A DNA stretch of 9,945 bases from an uncultured Collinsella sp. (GTDB lineage: Bacteria > Actinomycetota > Coriobacteriia > Coriobacteriales > Coriobacteriaceae): contig CAKUEZ010000072.1 in NCBI GenBank assembly GCA_934646965.1, positions 1 to 9,945 on the forward strand. Reading direction: 5' to 3'. Of this stretch, positions 1-6,310 are shown piece by piece. The notes under the pieces are model-generated. The model saw nothing but the letters and a program-made list of their open reading frames with translations, did no database searches and was not told where the DNA came from. The position numbers were made by a program, and so were the translations under genes. Each line of letters starts with the position of its first letter. The first letter of the stretch is position 1.

Positions 1-63
1 GAAGATTTGAACTTCTGACCTCTTCCGTGTCAGGGAAGCGCTCTCCCCCTGAGCTAAACGCCC
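1..63 (-). tRNA. tRNA-Val (anticodon GAC), 3' end cut by window edge
   Basis: Read on the minus strand, the gene begins at base 63 with acceptor-strand GGGCGTT, then TA, a D-arm (GCTC ... GAGC), an anticodon stem CTTCC/GGAAG around the loop CTGACAC (anticodon GAC, valine), a 5-base variable loop, and a T-arm opening AGAAG TTCAAAT CTTC. The last T-stem base and the 3' acceptor strand lie outside the window. It carries Val to GUC/GUU codons. It is transcribed away from the operon on its right and has its own promoter at 93-121. The cloverleaf was folded by eye; identity rests on the anticodon. Confidence 0.93.
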
Positions 64-92
64 GATCAAGGGTGCGCAAGTGCGCAGGGAAT

Positions 93-121
93 AATATAAC
101 GGAGCTCCAACCCGGTGGCAA
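93..121 (-). promoter_or_regulatory. Sigma-70-type promoter of the tRNA-Val gene
   Basis: On the minus strand TTGCCA (bases 116-121) is followed after exactly 17 bases by TATATT (bases 93-98). This is close to the TTGACA-17-TATAAT consensus. Initiation would fall near base 86, about 23 bases before the mature tRNA 5' end at 63, as expected for a tRNA leader. It points away from the plus-strand operon. Confidence 0.75.
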
Positions 122-292
122 GAACATTTTTTAAAAACCTGCGATTTTGGGCGCGCTTGCGGCCCACCGCGGCGCGAATTGCGCTCGAAAACCCGCGTTT
201 GTACCCCCGATGAGCTGCATGTTCGCGTAAAATAAGTCCATTATGGGCAAACAGTGCCAAGCAGTTCACAACGCGGCATATAGGGGAGGGGC
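122..292 (+). other. Gene-free leader upstream of the surface-protein operon
   Basis: No credible coding region lies between the tRNA promoter and the first operon gene. The stretch must hold the operon promoter, but I see no convincing -35/-10 pair. The best -10-like element is TAAAAT at 228-233, without a good -35 at the right distance. A GC-rich imperfect hairpin (CGCGC-TT-GCGG, loop CCCA, CCGC-G-GCGCG) spans 152-176. A Shine-Dalgarno run GGGGAGGGG at 283-291 precedes the ATG at 293. Confidence 0.5.
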
Positions 293-1177
293 ATGTCGGA
301 CGCGCGCTCGCTGCGAAAACAGTTCAATCGCATGCTCGCCACGTTATTGGTGGCCCTTGCTGCTGCCGGAGCGGTAACGTATGCCTGGTACATCTACAAT
401 GCCAACCGTCACATCACCGACGTCAAGATGGCGGCGGGCACGGGCGTGACCTTCCTTATCTCCAACGAGTACGATGGCGACTACAAGACCAACGCCGGTT
501 TGAGTTTCTCTGGGCTGCTTGATCCCGTTTCGACCGACAACGTGCTTAACGGCTTCCAAAAGGTAACGGGCTTTACCGGCGGAACTACACAGGACTCGCT
601 GTTCGCCAGCATGTTTGGAGCAGCCGAACATTCCGATTACTACAAGACCTCCCTGTACCTGGCAACCAACTCCGCCGCGACCGATGTGTACCTGTCGGGC
701 ATAGATTTTACCGAGCAGGACCCGGCGAACCCCATCTCCACCGCACTGCGCGTGGGACTGGTCACCTATGCCCCGGGCGAGGGCGACACCGTAACCGGCC
801 AGTACATCTTTGAGGTCTCGAGCGACCGCAATCCCCAAGCGCGTTACAACACGCTCGACGGCAAGGACGCTGGCGAGAGCGAGCAAGATCACCTGGTGCT
901 CGATAGCACGCGATCCGATGGCGCAACGGTCCACTTTGATCAGCTGACCAGTGCAAACTTTTGCGATTACAACGAGGACACCGGCGTCGTGAGCCTTAAA
1001 GAAGCCACGACCAAGATCTGCAGCCTGCCTGCCGCCGCCAAGGGCGCCGACCGCAGTACGCCCGTGCGCGTGGACGTGTACGTGTGGCTGGAAGGCTGCG
1101 ACCCCGACTGCACCAACAACCTGGCCGCCACCAGCTTGCAATCGCTGGCGCTGCGCTTTGCCGGCAAGCGTTCGTAA
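293..1177 (+). CDS. Surface protein paralog 1 with SipW-type (TYAWY) signal segment
   Basis: A 294-residue predicted exported protein. The N-terminus has basic residues (R5, R8, K9, R13), a hydrophobic segment at about 14-29, then TYAWY at 29-33. This matches the layout of SipW-dependent signal peptides of the TasA/camelysin type, where the residue after AW is usually F; here it is Y. The mature part is polar and probably beta-rich. Two motifs recur in the next three proteins: DPVST around 77-81 and, near the C-terminus, VYVWLEGCDPDC (262-273), followed by a short beta-like tail. Cys269 and Cys273 in that motif could form a disulfide, with other cysteines upstream (KIC). It is the first operon gene, with GGAGG at 285-289 just before the ATG. 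I infer a secreted fibre, pilus-like or matrix subunit processed by a peptidase encoded downstream; the exact function is unknown. Confidence 0.85.
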   Translation: MSDARSLRKQFNRMLATLLVALAAAGAVTYAWYIYNANRHITDVKMAAGTGVTFLISNEYDGDYKTNAGLSFSGLLDPVSTDNVLNGFQKVTGFTGGTTQDSLFASMFGAAEHSDYYKTSLYLATNSAATDVYLSGIDFTEQDPANPISTALRVGLVTYAPGEGDTVTGQYIFEVSSDRNPQARYNTLDGKDAGESEQDHLVLDSTRSDGATVHFDQLTSANFCDYNEDTGVVSLKEATTKICSLPAAAKGADRSTPVRVDVYVWLEGCDPDCTNNLAATSLQSLALRFAGKRS

Positions 1178-1183
1178 AGGGGG
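1176..1183 (+). promoter_or_regulatory. Ribosome binding site that fixes the start of paralog 2
   Basis: AAAGGGGG overlaps the stop codon of the first gene and sits 5 bases before ATG 1189. It supports ATG 1189 over the in-frame upstream ATG at 1084, which would lie deep inside the first gene and would place 35 non-signal-like residues before the basic N-region. Confidence 0.7.
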
Positions 1184-1188
1184 CGGGT

Positions 1189-2025
1189 ATGAACACGTCG
1201 AACATCAAAGATATCTTGAGCTCGCGTCGCCGCATGGTTGCCGCCGCCGCGTGGATGCTCGTGCTGGTCGCCGCCCTGAGCGCCGCCACCTACGCGTGGT
1301 TTAGCAACTCGCGCTACACCAACGTGACACCCGTGGCGCACACGGTGAGCGACGAGGGCTCCGACCTGCAGATTGGCCTTTCGGCCAACGGCCCCTGGGA
1401 CACGACGGCAACGCTTGCCGCGGCCGAAAAGACGCTCTATCCCATCTCGACGGCCGACCTTTCTCGCTTTTGGCGCGGCACGTTCCAAAATGCCGCAGGC
1501 ATCACGACCGATTACGCCGACTGCACCGCGCAGCTGGACGACTATGCCCTTTCCGGCACGCTGTACCTCAAGGGCAACGACAGCGCGCTCAACGTGTACT
1601 TGTATCAGAGCCAGATGAGCGTGACGAGCGATCCGCAGCTGTTGGCGGCACTTCGTCTGGGTCTGGTGATCACAACCCAGTCGGGCACGCAGACACATAT
1701 CTTTACCTGCGACGACCTGGGCAATATCGCGGGCGCCACCAGCAGGCGTACCACCGCGCAAGACGGGGCAGTGGTAACGGGTGGCACCTCGGGCTGGAGC
1801 TACACCGCCGATCCCGCCCGCGCCATAAGTGCCTACAGCATGGATGGCGCCGGCGACACGCCCGCGGCGCGCGCGGGTGCGACGCCCATCTGCACGCTAG
1901 CCGCCAACGAGGTGGCAAGCGTCCGCTACGTTGTGTACATGGAAGGCTGTGACGCCAACTGCATCGACGAGGCCCAGGCCCGCGATGTCGTTTTGCAGCT
2001 CGCCTTCGCCGCGGCCAAGGCATAA
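1189..2025 (+). CDS. Surface protein paralog 2 with SipW-type (ATYAWF) signal segment
   Basis: 278 residues from ATG 1189. The frame is open further upstream, but 1189 follows a good Shine-Dalgarno site and gives a proper signal: SRRR at 12-15, a hydrophobic stretch at about 16-33, then ATYAWF at 33-38. Family motifs are LYPIST (83-88), a central LRLGLVI strand preceded by an LYLKGND-type strand, PICTLA, and the C-terminal block VVYMEGCDANC, with Cys254 and Cys258. The first gene has the same KIC...EGCDPDC order, so these two look like the closest pair in the set. The gap to the preceding gene is 11 bp. By analogy with TasA, cleavage would fall within or just after the YAW/F motif, leaving a secreted, probably beta-rich mature protein. 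Role inferred as a surface or filament subunit; no enzymatic motif is visible. Confidence 0.87.
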   Translation: MNTSNIKDILSSRRRMVAAAAWMLVLVAALSAATYAWFSNSRYTNVTPVAHTVSDEGSDLQIGLSANGPWDTTATLAAAEKTLYPISTADLSRFWRGTFQNAAGITTDYADCTAQLDDYALSGTLYLKGNDSALNVYLYQSQMSVTSDPQLLAALRLGLVITTQSGTQTHIFTCDDLGNIAGATSRRTTAQDGAVVTGGTSGWSYTADPARAISAYSMDGAGDTPAARAGATPICTLAANEVASVRYVVYMEGCDANCIDEAQARDVVLQLAFAAAKA

Positions 2026-2038
2026 GGGGGCGAGCTGA

Positions 2039-2971
2039 ATGCAGGAGAAGAAGCAAACACAGCTAGACGGCGGCGAGGCCGCGGGCACTGACTCCGCCGC
2101 CCGCCGCCACGCCCGTCGCGCACGTGCCTACATCGCACTCGTCATGGTGGTGCTTGTCGCCACTCTGGGCGTCGCGACCTATGCATGGTTTACCAGCAAT
2201 ATGAAGGTCAACACCAACTCGGTGAGTGTGCATAGCGACACGTCCAAGCTGGTGTTGGAGCTGGGCGATGCCGATGCCGGCAGCTGGTCTCGGCAGGGCG
2301 ACGCGTTCCTTGCCACCAATGCGAGCGACAGCGTGACGCTCTATCCGGTCTCGACTTTCGACCTCAACGGTTTTGCGGCCTGCGCGCAAAACAATGCCGC
2401 CGGCGCCGCCACGGTGTTTGAGCAGGCAAAAGACGATGGCTCCGCCTATTACCACGGCTGGATCGACCTGCGTCCGACCATTACGGGCACGGGTGCCAGC
2501 AAGGTCAAAGGCAAGGTCAACCTGTACTTGGCCGAGTCGTTGGTCCCCCGGGGTGCCGACGCCGAGCTGCTGCGCGCGGCTCGCGTGGGCATCAAGATCT
2601 CGAGTGGCAACCAGGTGCTGGCGGCCAACATCTTTGAGCTCGATAGCTCCGACAGCGGCCATCGCGCGGAGCACCCGACGACCGCCCCTGCGGGCCTTGC
2701 CGGCTACACCGACGGCATGCTGCTGGGCTGGCAAAACGGCCAGCTTGCCTGTGGTGCCAACGTGACGCAGGACCCGGTCGCCTATACCCTGGACACCAGC
2801 GAGACGGCGACGCGCCCGCAAAACTCGCTCGCCACCCTGGCGCTGGGCCAGACCTATCGCCTAGACATCTATTACTACATCGAGGGCACCGACCCCGATA
2901 GCGCCGACTACCTGCATCAAGACCCGGGCACCCTGCACCTGGCACTCTTCGCGACCTTGGACGGTGAGTAG
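2039..2971 (+). CDS. Surface protein paralog 3 with SipW-type (ATYAWF) signal segment
   Basis: 310 residues, the longest of the four paralogs. AAGGGGG at 2024-2030 lies 8 bases before the ATG. A long polar N-region of about 30 residues ends in an Arg-rich cluster (RRHARRAR, 22-29). It is followed by a hydrophobic segment at 31-46 and TYAWF at 47-51. Family features are LYPVST (101-106), a VNLYLAES strand, ARVGIKI, NIFELD, and the C-terminal block IYYYIEGTDPDS (the EG at 282-283). Both cysteines of the EGCDxxC motif of paralogs 1 and 2 are replaced here, by Thr284 and Ser288. The protein ends in a short hydrophobic beta-like strand and has no sortase motif or C-terminal membrane anchor. Inferred secreted surface subunit; specific role unknown. 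Confidence 0.86.
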   Translation: MQEKKQTQLDGGEAAGTDSAARRHARRARAYIALVMVVLVATLGVATYAWFTSNMKVNTNSVSVHSDTSKLVLELGDADAGSWSRQGDAFLATNASDSVTLYPVSTFDLNGFAACAQNNAAGAATVFEQAKDDGSAYYHGWIDLRPTITGTGASKVKGKVNLYLAESLVPRGADAELLRAARVGIKISSGNQVLAANIFELDSSDSGHRAEHPTTAPAGLAGYTDGMLLGWQNGQLACGANVTQDPVAYTLDTSETATRPQNSLATLALGQTYRLDIYYYIEGTDPDSADYLHQDPGTLHLALFATLDGE

Positions 2972-2973
2972 CC

Positions 2974-3762
2974 ATGACGCGCAAGCAATCCGCCGCCACC
3001 GGCCAGCCCAACGCCGCCGCCTCCGCCGACACCGACCTGCGCCGCAAGCTCACCACCACCGTGGTGCTGGTCCTGTTTGCCCTGGTGGCCATAGCCATGG
3101 CAACCTTCGCCTGGTTCTCCATTGCCGATAGCGCCAAGACCCGCATGCTCATGATCGACGCCAACGCCGACGGCTCGCTGCGCTTTGACCTGGACGAGCA
3201 CGCCGCGTTTGACGAGTACGTCCACAGTCTGGGCTTCGACCAGATCTCGGCGCGCATCGCCAGCGAAAAGGGCGTGGACATCGATGCATCCAAGCTCAAG
3301 CCCGTCACCACGAGCGACTACCAGACCTTCACCTTCGAGGACGGCTCGACCGCCGACCCCGCCACCGGCGCCTACCTGGAGTTTACGCTGCACTTTATGA
3401 GCAGCACGGACCTGCGCGTGCGCCTGACCGGCCAGGATGGCGACTCCGGCGCCCCCGGCACGCGGTTTAGCTCCGACACCGAGGGTATGGCCAGCGCCAT
3501 GCGCATGAGCTTTACCGCCGACGGCCAAACGTGGGTCTACAACCCCAATGGGGGCGGCGGCTCGTCTGGCGCGGCCACGGTCTTTGGGCTCGATTCGGGC
3601 ACGGCCACCGCGGCAAGCGACATGTTCGACCTGATAGCCGATACGGATAAGCCGGTAGCCGTTCGCATATGGCTCGAGGGAACGGACCCAAGTTGCACTA
3701 ATATGCTTAAGGGAGCCAACTATTCGGTCTCGATGCGCTTTGAGGGCATCGAAGAGCAGTAG
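2974..3762 (+). CDS. Surface protein paralog 4 with SipW-type (ATFAWF) signal segment
   Basis: 262 residues, the most divergent paralog. It starts 2 bases after the preceding stop with only a weak upstream GGTGAG, so translational coupling is likely. After a polar N-region ending in DLRRK (21-25) comes a hydrophobic segment at about 27-43 and ATFAWF (43-48). The family LxPxST motif appears as LKPVTT (108-113). The C-terminal block reads RIWLEGTDPSCTN (EG at 235-236), keeping only the second cysteine (Cys241). A Gly/Ser-rich loop (NPNGGGGSSG) lies in the middle. From about 3630 to 3735, exactly over the conserved C-terminal block, codon choice shifts to ATA, GGA, CCA, AGT, ACT and AAT, which are rare in the rest of the gene. 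Inferred exported subunit made with the other three; function otherwise unknown. Confidence 0.85.
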   Translation: MTRKQSAATGQPNAAASADTDLRRKLTTTVVLVLFALVAIAMATFAWFSIADSAKTRMLMIDANADGSLRFDLDEHAAFDEYVHSLGFDQISARIASEKGVDIDASKLKPVTTSDYQTFTFEDGSTADPATGAYLEFTLHFMSSTDLRVRLTGQDGDSGAPGTRFSSDTEGMASAMRMSFTADGQTWVYNPNGGGGSSGAATVFGLDSGTATAASDMFDLIADTDKPVAVRIWLEGTDPSCTNMLKGANYSVSMRFEGIEEQ

Positions 3763-3823
3763 ATACACACGGCGGTCGCCGGGCCGCACACGACCTAAAC
3801 GGATACGGTAAGTAAGGGACCTC
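3763..3823 (+). other. 61-bp spacer between surface genes and first signal peptidase
   Basis: This is the longest gap inside the operon. It contains no T-tract terminator and no clear promoter. The Shine-Dalgarno TAAGGGA at 3813-3819 serves ATG 3824. It marks the switch from substrate genes to machinery genes and could hold a processing or differential-expression site, but nothing in the bases proves that. Confidence 0.4.
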
Positions 3824-4573
3824 ATGCAATCTGTCAAAAAAGTCGCATCCATCGCGCTGAGCGTCGTCATGTGGATCATCATCCTGGTGGCGGCCCTCTA
3901 CGCGTTCACCACGCTCGCCACGCGCGAGGACGGCAGCGTTTCCAACATCGCGGGTTTTACGCCGCTTACCGTGCAGTCCGACTCCATGGCGCCTACGTTT
4001 AGCAAGGGCGACCTCATCGTCATTCAAAAATGCGACACCTCTAAGCTCGAGGTGGGCGACATCGTGACGTTCCACACCATCATCGACAACGAGTATGCGC
4101 TCAATACGCACCGCATCGCCGCAATCGACGAGGTCAACGGCATGCGCAGCTTTACCACCAAGGGCGACAACAATGACGTGGCCGACACGCACATCATCAG
4201 CGATGGCGACATCGTGGGCAAGTATGTGTTCGCACTGCCGCAGATGGGCAAGGTCATGGACTTCCTGTCCAGCTCCGTGGGCTTCCTCGTCGTGATCGTG
4301 CTGCCCATGCTGCTGTTCTTTATCTACCAGGTCTACCACCTCATCGTGGTGGGCATGAACCTTAAGCGCGCTATGGCCGAGGAGGATCGCCTGGCCGCCG
4401 CGGCTGCCATCGTGGACGCCGAGGGCAAGGGCACCGCTGCCACCGTCACGGCCGATAACGCCGCCGAGCAGCTCGCCCAGGCCGAGGCAAAGCTGGAAGA
4501 AGCCCGTCGTCTTAAGGCCAAGGCCGAGGCGGCGATGAACGCGAGCAAGCAGGAGGGCAGCGACAGTGAGTGA
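3824..4573 (+). CDS. Signal peptidase I, SipW/ER-type, with cytoplasmic helical tail
   Basis: 249 residues. Membrane segment 1 is at about 8-31 and segment 2 at about 151-178, with the catalytic domain between them outside the membrane. Family boxes are visible: VQSDSMAPTF with nucleophile Ser54, KGDLIVI, VGDIVTFH, NTHRI with His96 where the bacterial LepB type has Lys, and KGDNND with Asp115 and Asp121. The Ser-His arrangement places it in the SipW/archaeal/ER class, whose known bacterial members remove signal peptides from TasA-type matrix proteins. The four upstream YAWF proteins are the obvious substrates. After segment 2, residues 180-249 form an Ala/Glu/Lys-rich, probably coiled-coil tail predicted to face the cytoplasm; ordinary signal peptidases lack this. 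Its 3' end overlaps the next gene by 8 bp. Confidence 0.93.
   Translation: MQSVKKVASIALSVVMWIIILVAALYAFTTLATREDGSVSNIAGFTPLTVQSDSMAPTFSKGDLIVIQKCDTSKLEVGDIVTFHTIIDNEYALNTHRIAAIDEVNGMRSFTTKGDNNDVADTHIISDGDIVGKYVFALPQMGKVMDFLSSSVGFLVVIVLPMLLFFIYQVYHLIVVGMNLKRAMAEEDRLAAAAAIVDAEGKGTAATVTADNAAEQLAQAEAKLEEARRLKAKAEAAMNASKQEGSDSE
4551..4557 (+). promoter_or_regulatory. Ribosome binding site supporting the GTG start at 4566
   Basis: AGGAGGG lies inside the 3' end of the signal peptidase gene, 8 bases before GTG 4566. This near-perfect Shine-Dalgarno supports a GTG start overlapping the upstream stop (TGA 4571-4573). Confidence 0.75.
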
Positions 4574-6266
4574 GTTTCTGGGGTTTGCCTGGGAGCTGCT
4601 GGCAAAGGTTGTCTACAACGTCGTTGCCGTCGTGAGCTCCATCCTCAACCTGCTGGTGTTTGGCTGGGTTGAGTACTTCAACATCTTTATGACCTACTTC
4701 ACCACGTTCGATGTGGCGGGCAAGATCGGCGCGGTCGTCCTGTTCGCGATGCTCATCGCGGTTCCCGTGCTGATCGTGGCCATCCTGGTACACCGCTACC
4801 GCATCAACCGTCGCCTGCATCGCGACGACACGTCCAACAAGGCGCTCTACCGCGAGATCGGCCGCCTCAACAAGCAGGTGCTTGACCTCATGGACGAGAA
4901 GAACAAGCTGCTGGCGCTCAAGGTCAACGCCATGGGCGGCACCAAGCAGATTCCGTACGTGGGCGCCTCGGCCCTGGCCGACGACCACCTGCCCACGGTG
5001 GGCAACGTCGTGGGTGCCGCTGCGGGTGCGGGCGCACCGGCGTCGGGCGAAGGTGTCGCGGCTGCCGTCGTGTCGGGCAGCGCATCGCTCGCGCTCGACG
5101 GCGCGGGCGTCAAGGACGCCGCGGCCGCCATGGCCAAGGCTACGGTCGAGGCCAAGACCCTTGCCGAGGAGAAAGAGATCGCGCAGGCCAACCGCTTCCC
5201 CAAGCTGTCGCTCGTGGACCTCAAGTACCGCGACTGGGAGCCGCCGGTCTACGACGATGCCATTTCGCTCGAGGACTTTGTCGACGACTTCCGCGCGTTT
5301 GCGTGCAGCCAGATGAAACTCTACTACACGCCCGAGATCATCCGTCGTTTTGTGGCCGGCATGGCCGCCTCCAAGCTGCTGATCCTGGAGGGCATCTCGG
5401 GTACCGGTAAGACGTCGCTGCCCTACAGCTTTAGCCGCTACCTGGACAATCCCGCGACCATCGTGTCGGTACAGCCGAGCTTCCGCGACCGCACCGAGGT
5501 GCTCGGCTACTTTAACGAGTTCTCCAAGCGCTTTAACGAGACCGAGTTCCTCCGCGCCGTGTACGAGGCGGGCCTGCGCCAGGACCCGTCCATGATCGTG
5601 CTCGACGAGATGAACCTCGCCCGCGTGGAGTACTACTTTGCCGAGATTCTGTCGGTGCTCGAGATGCCCAGCCACGACGAGTGGGTGCTCGACCTGGTTC
5701 CCACCCAGTGGGCCGCCGATCCCAAGGCGCTGCACGACGGCAAGCTCACCATCCCCGACAGCCTGTGGTTTATTGGCACGGCCAACAACGACGACTCCAC
5801 CTTTACCATCACGGACAAGGTGTACGACCGTGCGATCCCCATCGAGCTCAACGAGCGTGCCGACGCGTTTGAGTGCGAGCCGCACGAGCGCGTGCACGTG
5901 ACGGCCGACCATCTGCAGTACCTGTTCCAGAAGGCCAAGGTCGAGTATGTGCTCGACGATGAACTGCTGCAGAAGATGCACAAGCTGGACCAGTACCTGC
6001 AGACCCGCTTTAAGCTGGCGTTTGGCAACCGTATCATCAAGCAGATGTACGACTTTATCCCCGTGTACGTGGCGTGCGGCGGCACCGAGCTGGGCGGCAT
6101 GGACTACATCATCGCCCGCAAGGTGCTCAAGAAGTTTGAGTCCATGAACGTAAGCTTTGTGCGCGACGAGATGAAGGGCCTGATCGAGTACATCGAGAAG
6201 ACCTTTGGCGAGGGCGGCCTGCCCGATTCCATCATGTACCTGCAGCGGATCCAGAACTTCTACTAA
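4566..6266 (+). CDS. Membrane-anchored McrB-like AAA+ NTPase
   Basis: 566 residues from a GTG start. Two membrane segments (about 13-36 and 54-76) are followed by a basic stretch (HRYRINRRLHR), which puts the rest in the cytoplasm. Next come a short charged helix at 94-121 (likely coiled coil), an Ala/Gly-rich linker at about 130-205, and an AAA+ domain. That domain has Walker A GISGTGKT (276-283), a conserved VQPSFRDRTEVLGYF segment, Walker B MIVLDEMNLARVEYYF (343-358), and sensor-1-like IGTANNDDS (403-411). The LDEMNLARVEYYF and GTxN...D pattern is typical of the McrB branch, which normally drives the McrC nuclease in restriction. Here the consensus NxxDR becomes NNDDS, and only DR at 421-422 stands where McrB has RRRF. 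There is no DNA-recognition domain; a membrane hairpin takes the N-terminal place. The partner is probably the next gene. Whether it uses ATP or GTP cannot be told. Confidence 0.9.
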   Translation: MSEFLGFAWELLAKVVYNVVAVVSSILNLLVFGWVEYFNIFMTYFTTFDVAGKIGAVVLFAMLIAVPVLIVAILVHRYRINRRLHRDDTSNKALYREIGRLNKQVLDLMDEKNKLLALKVNAMGGTKQIPYVGASALADDHLPTVGNVVGAAAGAGAPASGEGVAAAVVSGSASLALDGAGVKDAAAAMAKATVEAKTLAEEKEIAQANRFPKLSLVDLKYRDWEPPVYDDAISLEDFVDDFRAFACSQMKLYYTPEIIRRFVAGMAASKLLILEGISGTGKTSLPYSFSRYLDNPATIVSVQPSFRDRTEVLGYFNEFSKRFNETEFLRAVYEAGLRQDPSMIVLDEMNLARVEYYFAEILSVLEMPSHDEWVLDLVPTQWAADPKALHDGKLTIPDSLWFIGTANNDDSTFTITDKVYDRAIPIELNERADAFECEPHERVHVTADHLQYLFQKAKVEYVLDDELLQKMHKLDQYLQTRFKLAFGNRIIKQMYDFIPVYVACGGTELGGMDYIIARKVLKKFESMNVSFVRDEMKGLIEYIEKTFGEGGLPDSIMYLQRIQNFY

Positions 6267-6310
6267 TGTTGCGCGCCTTCCCCCAATCGATCCAACCTAT
6301 GGAGTAACCC

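Noticed and set aside
1..63. tRNA-Val as attachment site of a genomic island containing the operon
   Set aside because: Integration normally uses the tRNA 3' end, which here points left out of the window. No integrase or repeated tRNA 3' fragment is seen on the operon side.
152..176. Imperfect GC-rich hairpin upstream of the operon
   Set aside because: No T run directly follows on either strand, so it is not a terminator. With this base composition such stems arise easily, and no riboswitch or leader-peptide pattern is visible.
1084..1188. Upstream in-frame extension of surface paralog 2
   Set aside because: It would overlap the end of paralog 1 by 94 bases and place an unlikely segment before the basic N-region; ATG 1189 has a good Shine-Dalgarno site.
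4512..5981. 489-codon open frame on the minus strand
   Set aside because: It lies wholly opposite the signal peptidase tail and the AAA+ gene, which have clear motifs. Long antisense frames are expected where third positions are mostly G or C, and its translation is rich in H, R, V and L without domains.
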